Both the position numbers and the translations under genes were made by a program. Below are positions 7,013 through 13,695 of a DNA stretch of 13,695 bases, in pieces. Each line of letters opens with the position of its first letter. Position 1 is the first letter of the stretch. The stretch is from JBBRLA01 sp038231615 (GTDB taxonomy: Bacteria > Myxococcota_A > Polyangia > Palsa-1104 > JAEUJZ01), in NCBI GenBank assembly GCA_038231615.1, contig JBBRLA010000164.1, positions 1 through 13,695 of the forward strand, read 5' to 3'. The notes under the pieces are model-generated. The model worked only from the letters and a program-made list of their open reading frames with translations, ran no database searches and was not told the DNA's origin.

Positions 7013-7525
7013 TCAGGGAATGAAGGTCATGCAGGACCCGGCCTTGCATGCCACGGCGATGTCGTTCCCTCCCGTGGAGGATTTGCCGTCCTCGGCGACC
7101 GGCGGCAGAGTCGGGCAGCCGCACTTGGGGTACATCGCGTCGCAGATCTGCTCGTCCCGGTCGAAGCGCCCCTTCTCCGATGTGACGATGCCGATGGCCT
7201 TGGCCGAGCCGCAGCAGTTGGTCTGGTGCAAGACGGTGACGCAGTCGGCCGGAACGGTACATCGCTTGTCGAAGGTGGGGAAGACCGCAGGCGTCGCGGT
7301 ACACATCACCGTGTCCCCCCCATCCCCGGTCGCGATGCACGCCCTCAAAGTGCAGGCCACGTCGCCCTGGGGCAAGCAGCTACAGGTGTTGCAGCCATCG
7401 TCGGAGGGGAAGCTGCCCCCCGCCGGGTAGCTCCGGCCCCCGTAGAGGCAGGCGCCGCTGCCGACCTGGCAGCCCGACTGCCAGGCGGAAAGGAACAGGA
7501 CGACTCCGATGAACAGGCCACGCAT
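7013..7525 (-). CDS. Cysteine-rich lipoprotein with a VWC-like domain
   Basis: A 170-residue exported protein. The first 18 residues are a signal sequence ending in AWQSG-C19; the lipobox is imperfect because Q sits at -3, so lipidation is likely but not certain. Residues 26-63 carry six cysteines in the order C26, C45, C48, C50, C58, C63, with the YGG..YPAG.SFPSDDGCNTCSC pattern of bacterial von Willebrand factor C or pacifastin-like modules. The second half has a further cysteine module with HQTNCCGSA and CGCP that recurs in myxobacterial lipoproteins. No catalytic motif is evident; adhesion or protein binding is the reasonable guess. The ATG at 7525 is preferred because AAGGAG lies 5 bases upstream (7531-7536). 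The TPR protein gene follows on the same strand. Confidence 0.85.
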   Translation of the reverse strand: MRGLFIGVVLFLSAWQSGCQVGSGACLYGGRSYPAGGSFPSDDGCNTCSCLPQGDVACTLRACIATGDGGDTVMCTATPAVFPTFDKRCTVPADCVTVLHQTNCCGSAKAIGIVTSEKGRFDRDEQICDAMYPKCGCPTLPPVAEDGKSSTGGNDIAVACKAGSCMTFIP

Positions 7526-7866
7526 GCGGACTCCTTGCGGCGTTATGAGGTCAGGAGACTGACCCTTGTGGAAGCAATCCACCGCAATCCACGTGCCAGG
7601 GCCATCTCCCTGGAGATCGTGTCGCGATCCTCCCGCGATTCATGGCGCAATCGCTCTCTAGCGGTCGGGGCCGCCTCAGAAATCTGAGTGGTCAGGACGC
7701 TCAAAGCGGCTTTTTGATCAGGGCAGCCAGCGCGGTGTGCCCAAAACGCACGAAGAGGTCCGAGCCCGAGGACAGGGTCAAAAGCGCCGGGCCGCGAAGA
7801 AGAGCGAGCGTGGAAGCAGACCGAACATGGCGGATGCTACCGCGCCGCGGCCGATGGGCGGATTTT
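7526..7866. other. 341-bp spacer upstream of the lipoprotein-TPR pair
   Basis: No gene is supported here. Visible elements are the inverted repeat at 7549-7564, a tandem pair of GCAATCCAC (7573-7581 and 7583-7591), ATCTCC-CT-GGAGAT at 7604-7617, and the perfect palindrome CTCAGAAATCTGAG at 7675-7688. The spacer probably carries the promoter of the lipoprotein-TPR transcript and the 3' end of the DUF1552 transcript, but no clear -10/-35 pair or T-tailed terminator stands out. Confidence 0.5.
7549..7564. promoter_or_regulatory. Inverted repeat upstream of the lipoprotein gene
   Basis: GGTCAG-GAGA-CTGACC is a perfect 6-bp-arm inverted repeat 24 bases upstream of the ATG at 7525. It could be an operator or a leader hairpin just before the Shine-Dalgarno sequence. 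No protein can be assigned to it. Confidence 0.3.
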
Positions 7867-9336
7867 TCAGCCGAAGAGTTTCGGGATGGTGCCGGTGACA
7901 TCCCCGAGCTGGTTGGTCTTGACGCCGACGGCGTTCATTGCGGTGATGATGACGTTGGCCGGGTGCATCCCATCCGCCACCACGTGCTGACCGGCTTTCA
8001 GACCGCCGGCACCGCCGGCCAGGAGGCACGCCATGTTCTCCGTCGAGTGCGAGCTGTAGGTACGCCCGGTGGAGGTGTCCAGCCCGTGGCCGCCCTCATG
8101 CAGGAAGAGGATGGCGCAGTTGTCGAGTACGCTGCCACCCATCTCCGGCGTGTCGCGCAGCTTCGCGATCAGGTAGGCGAAGTGCTTCATGTGCCAGGCG
8201 ATGGCCTTGCTGACCGCCAGCGTGCCGCCGGGCACCCCGCCGTGCCCGATCTCGTGCAGGTCAGTGGCCTGTCCCGTGAGCTGGAACATGTTCATGTGGG
8301 ACTGGGCCATGGTGAACATCAGCGTCGCCACACGCGTCAAGTCGCAGGTCAGCGCCATGTGCAGCAAATCGCAAAACGCCCGCGCCCGCTGCTCCTCGCC
8401 GCTGTAGCCCAGGTTGGTGTCATAGGTGTTGTTGCCGTTGACGTTGCCCTGGTTCCCGCCGAGGGGCGGGTCGGCGGCGATGGTGGTGGGCTGCATGCAC
8501 GTCGCGGTGGCCATGGGCGGGATGGCGTTGACGCGTTTTTCCAGGTCGCGCAGCTCCGACAGGTGCTGATCGATGCGCATGCGATCCATGCCGCCCAATC
8601 GCGCAGAAAGGCGCGCCGCGTTGCCGCGGACCAGGTCCAGCACGCTCTTTCTGCCGCGCCAGGCCCGGTCCCGCGTCGCCGCGTCCTTGGCGTTGTCCGG
8701 CGGGGTGAAGTGATAGAAGAGCGAGTCGAAGGCCTCCTTGGGGCTGACCGCCGGCGGGATGGGCAGGGGCGACTTGCCAATGCCGTCGTCCTTGTAGGAC
8801 ATCACGTCGCGGCCATAGGGCGCTGACACGCTCAGATACCAGGCGGCCTGGATGCGATAGGCCAGCGACTTGAAGGTGGTCCCGCCGGCGATGGCCGCGG
8901 CCACGATCTGGTCCGAGGTCGGCCCGTTCACCGTCTTTTGCCCTGAGCGCACACCGGAAAAGAGCGGGCTCAGGGAGTTGATGTGAAAATCATCCGACCG
9001 TCCCCCGGCGGGGATCGGCCCGCCTTTGGCGGTGGGGATGGACAGGCCGGAGATGACCGAGATGTTGTTCTCCACCTTGGCGTCGCCGAAGGGGAAAAGC
9101 GCCGACTTCAGGTCATAGCCCGTGCCGATGCCATTCGGCACATAGTCATTGTGCAACATGTCCCCATCCGCCCCAAGGGACTGTCCGCCGAAACAGACCA
9201 CGAAGCGCTTGGGGGGAGTCCCGGCGGCCCACGCATCCCGCGGGCGGTCCAGCATGATCTCCAGCATGGGCAGGGCCACACACGCGCCGCCCATGCCCTT
9301 GAGAAACGATCGTCGACTCAAACCGAAAGAAGCCAT
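7867..9336 (-). CDS. Tat-exported DUF1552 protein
   Basis: A 489-residue protein of the DUF1552 family (PF07586). It begins with a twin-arginine signal: SRRSFLKG at 7-14 and a hydrophobic stretch ending near AWAAG (35-39), so it should be exported already folded, possibly with a cofactor. The rest follows the family: FGGQSLGADGDM (49-60), the GLSIP segment, and a C-terminal SSHSTENMACLLAGGAGG block (428-445). The histidine motif from which I recall Pfam naming the family (HxxSHH) appears here as HEIGHG at 361-366, lacking the Ser and the final His. The start is supported by AGGAG 6 bases upstream. It lies 30 bases after the DUF1592 lipoprotein gene, the usual pairing in Planctomycetes and Myxococcota. 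Biochemical function of the family is not established. Confidence 0.93.
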   Translation of the reverse strand: MASFGLSRRSFLKGMGGACVALPMLEIMLDRPRDAWAAGTPPKRFVVCFGGQSLGADGDMLHNDYVPNGIGTGYDLKSALFPFGDAKVENNISVISGLSIPTAKGGPIPAGGRSDDFHINSLSPLFSGVRSGQKTVNGPTSDQIVAAAIAGGTTFKSLAYRIQAAWYLSVSAPYGRDVMSYKDDGIGKSPLPIPPAVSPKEAFDSLFYHFTPPDNAKDAATRDRAWRGRKSVLDLVRGNAARLSARLGGMDRMRIDQHLSELRDLEKRVNAIPPMATATCMQPTTIAADPPLGGNQGNVNGNNTYDTNLGYSGEEQRARAFCDLLHMALTCDLTRVATLMFTMAQSHMNMFQLTGQATDLHEIGHGGVPGGTLAVSKAIAWHMKHFAYLIAKLRDTPEMGGSVLDNCAILFLHEGGHGLDTSTGRTYSSHSTENMACLLAGGAGGLKAGQHVVADGMHPANVIITAMNAVGVKTNQLGDVTGTIPKLFG

Positions 9337-9366
9337 GTCGTTCTCCTGTTGACTTGGGGGCCTGGG

Positions 9367-10968
9367 TCAGTTCACGGGCTCCGGCTGGCGATAGCCGAAG
9401 GAGTCGGTGGACACCACGTCCAGAAGCAGCTGGTCGAAGGCGTGGCCCTCGGCCTTGAACCCCACCTTCAGGCTGTCGAGGATCGGGGCGTCTTTTTCCT
9501 GATCCTGGCGGCCGATGGCGAAGCGGTACACCTGCCGCACCACGCAGGACTCAAGGGCGCCGGTGTCCAGCAAGAGGTCGGCGAGCTGCGCGGGGCCGTT
9601 GAACTGGGTGCCGACGCCGTTCTCGGCCAGGGCGCCGTTGCCGGTGATGACGCACTGGGGCTTGCCGTCCTCGTGGGTGCGGAACATCCCCGACTTGTCA
9701 TAGTTTTCCAGGCCAAAGCCGACCGGGTCCAGGCGCGCGTGACAGCTGGCGCAGCCGCCCTGCCCGTGGGCGGCGTACTTGTCGGCCTTGCAGGCGTCGG
9801 CGGCGCCCGGGGGCGGGTTGTCCTTGTCCACGTTGGGCGGCGGCTGCCCGAAAGTTTCGCAGAGCAGGCGGGTGCGGATGAAGAGGCCGCGCTGAGTCGG
9901 GCTGGTGTCGGCGAACTTGCTGCCGGCAGAGAGCACGCTGCCGTGGGACAGGATGCCCTGGCGCCCGCTTTTGCCATAATCCACCCAGCCGCCGGCGGGA
10001 TCGGTAGGCGCCGGCAGGCCGTAGTGCATGGCCAGAAAGGGCGTCAGGTAGGTGTCCTTGGCGCGGAAGAGGTCGAAGTAGTCGCTTTTCTGGTCAAAGA
10101 CCACGCGGTCGATGAGGGCCGCCGACTCGGCGCGCAGGGCCGCGGTAAGGTCGGCGGGGTGAGGGAGCTGGTGGTAGCCGAGCCAGAAGGAGTGGAAGCG
10201 CTCGACGCGGTCGCGGGCCTGCGGTCGGGCGAGGAGGGCCATGGCGGCGGTGCGGATGTCGCTCGGGTTTTCGAGCTGGCCGGCAGCGGCGGCATCGAGG
10301 AGGGCATCGTCGGGGGTCGAGCCGGTCAGGAAGTACGACAGGCGGGTGGCGACCTCGTAGTCGTTGAGCTTGAAGATGCCACTTGTGCCGTCGCCGCCGT
10401 TGACTGGCGTGCCGGCCTCGACGCGGTAGAGGAACCCGACGTCTTGCAGAAGGGCCTGGATGACCAGGCCGACGCCGGTGTAGAAATCGCCGGCCTCGAC
10501 GGAATAGGAGTTCAGCGCCACATAGGCGGCGATCTCGTCATCGGTGAGGGGGCGGCGCAGGGCGCGGCGACCGAAGGCGGTGACGAAGTGCTGGAGGCAG
10601 GCGGTGTCCGATGGGCCCTGTGGCTGGCAGGGGATGATCTTGGCGCGCACCACCGGATCCGTCAGGGCGCGGGCGGCGGCGGCGGTGGCCAGGGTCTCGG
10701 CGGCCCCGATGAGGGCGGGGGAGACCTGTTGGGTGGTGTAGTCGTTGTCGAAGGGGTCGTTCACGTCTTCGGGCAGCATGGCGAAGCCGCTCTGGGTGTT
10801 GTTGGAGAGGAGGTCGCGGAGCGTGTTGTCGTACTCGGCGCGACTCAGGCGCCGCACGCCGGCACCGACCACCGCGGACTGTGCGCGGGGGTCCGGGGCA
10901 TCGGACGAACAGCCGAACGCCGTGAGGGCGGCGAGGCAGGTCAAGGTGGTCGCTCGCAGTGAGAGCAT
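9367..10968 (-). CDS. DUF1592-type lipoprotein with a CxxCH haem motif
   Basis: A 533-residue envelope protein with the multi-domain DUF1587/1595/1592/1588/1585 architecture. A short signal sequence ends in LTAFG-C20, a lipobox. VRRLSRAEYDNTLRDLL (38-54) is the DUF1587 start. AFGRRALRRPLTDDEIAAY (131-149) is DUF1595. LNDYEVATRLSYFL (201-214) opens DUF1592. SHGSVLSAGSKFADTSPTQR (341-360) is DUF1588. CASCH (406-410), followed by LDPVGFGLENYD, leads into DUF1585 at the C-terminus. CASCH is a c-type haem attachment motif, so an extracytoplasmic redox role is plausible though unproven. The start is supported by GGAGG 4 bases upstream. It is the first gene of an operon with the DUF1552 gene. Length and domain order look complete. 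Confidence 0.93.
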   Translation of the reverse strand: MLSLRATTLTCLAALTAFGCSSDAPDPRAQSAVVGAGVRRLSRAEYDNTLRDLLSNNTQSGFAMLPEDVNDPFDNDYTTQQVSPALIGAAETLATAAAARALTDPVVRAKIIPCQPQGPSDTACLQHFVTAFGRRALRRPLTDDEIAAYVALNSYSVEAGDFYTGVGLVIQALLQDVGFLYRVEAGTPVNGGDGTSGIFKLNDYEVATRLSYFLTGSTPDDALLDAAAAGQLENPSDIRTAAMALLARPQARDRVERFHSFWLGYHQLPHPADLTAALRAESAALIDRVVFDQKSDYFDLFRAKDTYLTPFLAMHYGLPAPTDPAGGWVDYGKSGRQGILSHGSVLSAGSKFADTSPTQRGLFIRTRLLCETFGQPPPNVDKDNPPPGAADACKADKYAAHGQGGCASCHARLDPVGFGLENYDKSGMFRTHEDGKPQCVITGNGALAENGVGTQFNGPAQLADLLLDTGALESCVVRQVYRFAIGRQDQEKDAPILDSLKVGFKAEGHAFDQLLLDVVSTDSFGYRQPEPVN

Positions 10969-11003
10969 GTTTCCTCCGTACTTGAGCGATATGAATAGCA
11001 GAA

Positions 11004-11031
11004 GTTATGCCAGGCTGATGGGTGGAGCCAA
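11004..11031 (-). promoter_or_regulatory. Candidate promoter of the DUF1592-DUF1552 operon
   Basis: On the - strand, TTGGCT (11031-11026) and CATAAC (11009-11004) are separated by 16 bases; each matches 4 of 6 consensus bases. The start would lie near 10997, giving a leader of about 29 bases with the GGAGG site. The surrounding 50 bases are visibly less GC-rich than the genes. Confidence 0.28.
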
Positions 11032-11074
11032 GTGGTTGAAAAGAAAAGGATTGAGGGATTGTTCCCCTCCCTTT

Positions 11075-11125
11075 GGGCCCCCGGGGGGCAGGGGAGCCCC
11101 CAACTCAGGGGGAAGGGGCCCCCAA
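11075..11125. other. G-run and C-run cluster able to fold
   Basis: Four G-runs (11083-11088, 11091-11094, 11108-11112, 11115-11118) alternate with C-runs (11078-11082, 11097-11101, 11119-11123). CCCCC-AACTCA-GGGGG at 11097-11112 is a clean hairpin, and the four G-runs could alternatively form a G-quadruplex. It lies between two divergent genes. Confidence 0.45.
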
Positions 11126-11216
11126 GGCCGAGACAGGTCCCTTGCAGCCTGTGGCCGGCGATCTTCGCCTACGCGACAGCCCTTGACCCCCCTGCTTCCC
11201 CACCTAGCACGCACGC

Positions 11217-11232
11217 AGTGATACGCATCACT
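11217..11232. promoter_or_regulatory. Inverted repeat AGTGAT-N4-ATCACT
   Basis: Perfect 6-bp arms around ACGC in the divergent intergenic region, upstream of the HTH-cupin gene. The arms are identical to the inner arms of the palindrome at 213-227, although the spacing is 4 rather than 3. It may be an operator; the match could be coincidental. Confidence 0.3.
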
Positions 11233-11240
11233 CCCCCAAT

Positions 11241-11264
11241 CCAGAGCGCGCACGCCAGAGCGCG
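11241..11264. repeat. Direct repeat CCAGAGCGCG, 14-bp period
   Basis: CCAGAGCGCG occurs at 11241-11250 and again at 11255-11264, separated by CACG. Short direct repeats of this kind upstream of a regulator gene can be binding sites. TGCACTGC also occurs twice nearby (11284-11291 and 11325-11332). Confidence 0.5.
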
Positions 11265-11428
11265 ATGGGCGCGCAGCCCGCTATGCACTGCCACCCTGCC
11301 GATGCTATGAATTTGTAGTTTTTTTGCACTGCACAGAGAGAAAGGGGCTGCCACGGACTCGCCTGCCCGCGCGGCATGGAAAATGCTGAGCCTTGGCACG
11401 CACTCAGACAACACCAAGGGGGGCGCAG

Positions 11429-12571
11429 GTGAATAAAGCCATGAACTATCGCGTCATTCCATCGATCAACCCGCTGCTGCGATTGAATGAGCAGATGCGC
11501 CGCTGGCGCCTGTATCTGATGAAGACCGACCGGCGCCTCACGATCGAGAAGCTCGCCGAGGAGGCCGGCGTTGAGCAAGGCACCCTCCTGCGCGCCCTGG
11601 GGCCCGGCGCCGAGCTGCTCTCCGAGTCCCTGGCGCTGCGGCTGGCCGGTCCCCTGGGCATGGACCCGGCCCAGGTGTTACTCGTCCACGGTCGCGACCG
11701 CGCTCGAGAAGAAGAAGATCGGGCGCGCAAGCGCGACGACCCCGCGGACCAGGCCCGCTTTCGCCAGCTTCGCGAGCAGCTCGAGGCCCACCTGTGCTGG
11801 CAGCCCGCCCGGCCGGTGGAGGCGACGTGGACCCGCCGGCTGGCCTTTTTGGCGGAGCGTAAGCTCCGCGACTGCTCCGTCGAGGATGTCGCCCGCAAGG
11901 CGGCGCGCATCAGCGGCGGATCGTGGCGTGAGCTGGGCCGCGTGGTCCGCCTGTACGAGGCGGGCATGGCCCACATCGAGTCGTCCCTCATCGACCTGTG
12001 GCTGCGGGCCCTGTCGGAAGGGAAGCCGGCGCTGCGGCAGGAAGAGATCGATCAGCGGGCCCGCGCGCTGCATGACATCCATCCCCTGACCACCACCCTG
12101 GACTGGCGGGAGTACCGGGGCGTGGCCAGCATCCCGGGGGTTTTGGCCTACTGCCCCAAAGGTCCCGGCTACCAGCTCCTTTTCGCCCATAGTCCGACCC
12201 TCCATCAGACCCTGGACATCCAAATGATCCGCGCCTACCAACCTCGTCGAGCAACGCGAAGTCTGGTGCGCATCGTGGCCGGCCCCCATGTGGGTTATGA
12301 AATCGGGGTCGTCCTGGAAGGCCAGGTGCGCCTGACCCTGAGCACCCAGCCCCTGCCCGCCGAGACGCTCGACCAGCCCGCCACCTACACCGTGGGCCAG
12401 CAGGGGGTGGTCCACGATGCCCTGTACAGCGCCGGGCCCGAAGCGGTCCTGGCCTTCCCGAGCGGCCGGTTCCACCACCGGGTGGAGTTTTTGAGCCGCG
12501 AGGCCCTGGTGCTCGCCATCAACCTCCGCGGCAACCTGCTCCTCGGTAATTCGCCGCCCTCCCGGACTTGA
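11429..12571 (+). CDS. HTH-cupin type putative transcriptional regulator
   Basis: A 380-residue soluble protein, probably cytoplasmic. Residues 37-85 form an Xre-like helix-turn-helix: LTIEKLAEEAGVEQGTLLRAL, then a helix and MDPAQVL. A highly charged helix follows (88-123). A second, weaker HTH-like stretch lies at about 147-200 (CSVEDVARKAARIS...LIDLWLRAL). The C-terminal part (about 276-374) looks like a cupin beta-barrel: GVVLEGQVRLTLS, then YTVGQQGVVHDALY and FPSGRFHHRVEF, with H329, H349 and H350 as possible metal or ligand contacts. Such proteins usually bind DNA in response to a small ligand; the ligand is unknown. The GTG at 11429 is preferred because AAGGGGGG lies 5 bases upstream; the ATG at 11441 is also possible. 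The kinase gene follows on the same strand after 164 bases. Confidence 0.75.
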   Translation: MNKAMNYRVIPSINPLLRLNEQMRRWRLYLMKTDRRLTIEKLAEEAGVEQGTLLRALGPGAELLSESLALRLAGPLGMDPAQVLLVHGRDRAREEEDRARKRDDPADQARFRQLREQLEAHLCWQPARPVEATWTRRLAFLAERKLRDCSVEDVARKAARISGGSWRELGRVVRLYEAGMAHIESSLIDLWLRALSEGKPALRQEEIDQRARALHDIHPLTTTLDWREYRGVASIPGVLAYCPKGPGYQLLFAHSPTLHQTLDIQMIRAYQPRRATRSLVRIVAGPHVGYEIGVVLEGQVRLTLSTQPLPAETLDQPATYTVGQQGVVHDALYSAGPEAVLAFPSGRFHHRVEFLSREALVLAINLRGNLLLGNSPPSRT

Positions 12572-12735
12572 GTCAACCCTTTTTGATGAACCCGTAATTC
12601 AGGGAGCCTGCCTGCTTTCCGAGATCTCCTGATCGGAGAGGGTACCGCCCGATTGCGGCCCGCGTCATGGCCGGATGCCCCCTTTTGCGGGAGACCCGGC
12701 CGATCGAACATCAGATCACTTTTAGGAGGATCGCC

Positions 12736-13695
12736 ATGAGCCACTCTCGCTCAGGACCGTCGACACCATCGCTCAGTAGAAAGCCCCCGATCACGGACTT
12801 CAAGCCCGGCTGCCTGATCGGGTCGTACGTCATCACGGAACTCATCGCCGTCGGAGGCATGGCCATGCTCTATGCGGCCATGCACCGGTACCTGACCCAA
12901 GCGGTCGCCATCAAGGTCCTCCTGTGCGCGGGGCCCCCTTCGGAGGAGATGAAGCAACGCTTCCGCAATGAGGCAATGTTGCTCAATAAACTCCAACATC
13001 CCGGCATCGTCAAGCTCATCGACTTCACCGTACTCTCCGATGGCACCCCCTACCTGGTCATGGAGTTGTTGCGCGGCGAGACCCTGCTCCGGCGCATTCA
13101 GAACCGGGGCACCCTTGGCGCCGAATCGTTTGTCATCGCCAGACAGATCGCCGTGGCGATAGCCGTGGCCCATACTCACGGGGCGATTCATCGCGACCTG
13201 AAGCTCGCCAACATCATGGTCCTCCAAGAGGAGGACGGCGCCCCCCTGATCAAGGTGATCGACTTCGGCGTCGCCAAGTTGTTGCGCCCCGCCTTCTGCA
13301 ACCCCGAGGTACCCACCACCCAGGCCGGCATGTTCCTCGGCACCCCAGGCTATTTGGCGCCGGAGCAGATGGCCAACGCCGCGGAGGCCGACGGCAAGGC
13401 GGACGTCTATTCCCTGGGCGTGATGCTCTATGAAATGATTGTCGGCGGGCGCCTCTTCAAGGCGGCGAGCTTCGCCGAAATGCGGGCAATACAAAAAAAG
13501 GGCCCGCCTCCACTGTGCGACCGCGCCCCTTGGGTGCCCGGTCGGGTGGAGAACCTGGTGCATCGCATGCTGGCCGACCTGCCCACCGAAAGGCCCACCA
13601 TGGTCGAGGTGGCGGCGGAGCTGCTGCAGATCGAACAGGATCGGCAGCCGCGGACCCGGCGGATCATGATGTACCCGCTCGCCGCGACGCTGACC
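12736..13695 (+). CDS. Hanks-type Ser/Thr protein kinase (3' end outside the window)
   Basis: The first 320 codons of a eukaryotic-like protein kinase, open to the end of the window. TAGGAGG lies 6 bases upstream of the ATG. An N-terminal Ser/Pro-rich leader (1-24) precedes the kinase domain. Key residues are all present: the glycine-rich loop in ELIAVGGMAMLY (35-46, less Gly-rich than usual), K60 in VAIKVL, E79 in the C-helix, HRDLKLAN (152-159, with D154, K156, N159), DFG at 176-178, and GTPGYLAPEQ in the activation segment. The HRD arginine suggests control by activation-loop phosphorylation. No membrane segment appears in the visible part; family members often carry a transmembrane helix or sensor domain further on. 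The substrate is unknown. It may be co-transcribed with the HTH-cupin regulator, though the 164-base gap allows its own promoter. Confidence 0.95.
   Translation, partial: MSHSRSGPSTPSLSRKPPITDFKPGCLIGSYVITELIAVGGMAMLYAAMHRYLTQAVAIKVLLCAGPPSEEMKQRFRNEAMLLNKLQHPGIVKLIDFTVLSDGTPYLVMELLRGETLLRRIQNRGTLGAESFVIARQIAVAIAVAHTHGAIHRDLKLANIMVLQEEDGAPLIKVIDFGVAKLLRPAFCNPEVPTTQAGMFLGTPGYLAPEQMANAAEADGKADVYSLGVMLYEMIVGGRLFKAASFAEMRAIQKKGPPPLCDRAPWVPGRVENLVHRMLADLPTERPTMVEVAAELLQIEQDRQPRTRRIMMYPLAATLT

Larger units (their letters stand above)
10969..11428. other. 460-bp divergent intergenic region
   Basis: No gene is supported. The left part carries the leader and candidate promoter of the DUF1592 operon. 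The centre has the G/C-run cluster. The right part has the inverted repeat at 11217-11232, the direct repeats, a run of seven T (11319-11325) and the TGCTATGAAT sequence (11303-11312), which could serve as an extended -10 for the regulator gene. This is unusually much patterned sequence for one spacer. Confidence 0.5.

Noticed and set aside
5725..7023. 432-codon open frame antisense to the TPR gene
   Set aside because: It is Arg/Gly/His-rich with no recognisable domain; it is a shadow of the TPR gene.
8983..10962. 659-codon open frame antisense to the DUF1552 and DUF1592 genes
   Set aside because: Both opposing genes are certain from domain content. Long antisense frames are common in high-GC coding DNA, and the product is a low-complexity Gly/Val/Ala sequence.
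12625..12639. Terminator TCTCC-TGATC-GGAGA after the HTH-cupin gene
   Set aside because: The stem is only 5 bp and no T-run follows; the T-run at about 12579-12583 lies before it, not after.
12751..13563. 270-codon - strand open frame opposite the kinase
   Set aside because: The + strand carries the complete set of kinase motifs, so this is a shadow.

Overview
The window is GC-rich bacterial DNA, most likely from a myxobacterium or a related member of the Myxococcota. This is inferred from gene content: a Hanks-type Ser/Thr kinase, a DUF1592-type lipoprotein with one haem motif paired with a Tat-exported DUF1552 protein, a cysteine-rich VWC-like lipoprotein, and an exported TPR protein of a family common in Myxococcota, Acidobacteria and Planctomycetes. 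No rRNA, tRNA, CRISPR array or intact transposase gene was seen.

Layout. (1) 204-4978, + strand: an accessory-looking cassette with two ATPase-type genes. The first is a complete AAA_14/DUF4143 ATPase with a PD-(D/E)xK-like C-terminus. The second is a 982-residue protein in which about 85 residues of a P-loop ATPase head are joined to about 890 residues of alpha-helical TPR/HEAT-like sequence. Both genes lack a Shine-Dalgarno sequence, and both have promoter-like boxes that place the transcription start at or next to the A of the ATG, so both may be leaderless. The first promoter has a perfect 15-bp palindrome between its boxes. Between the two genes lie a strong hairpin and a degenerate 21-bp tandem repeat. 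(2) 5048-7525, - strand: a VWC-like lipoprotein and an exported TPR protein, probably one transcript, followed by a short cysteine-rich coding relic. (3) 7867-10968, - strand: a two-gene operon of a DUF1587/1595/1592/1588/1585 lipoprotein with a CxxCH motif and a Tat-exported DUF1552 protein. (4) 11429-13695, + strand: an HTH-cupin regulator followed by a Ser/Thr kinase that runs off the end of the window.

How the parts may work together. Blocks 2 and 3 all encode exported or envelope proteins. Block 4 is cytoplasmic signalling, transcribed divergently from block 3 across a 460-bp region rich in repeats and G-runs; whether it controls block 3 is unknown. Block 1 differs in translation signals and, in the middle of its large gene, in base composition (27 G+C of 60 at 3541-3600; 47 of 60 at 10201-10260). 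It is the best candidate for acquired DNA and for an undescribed system, but nothing in the sequence shows its function.
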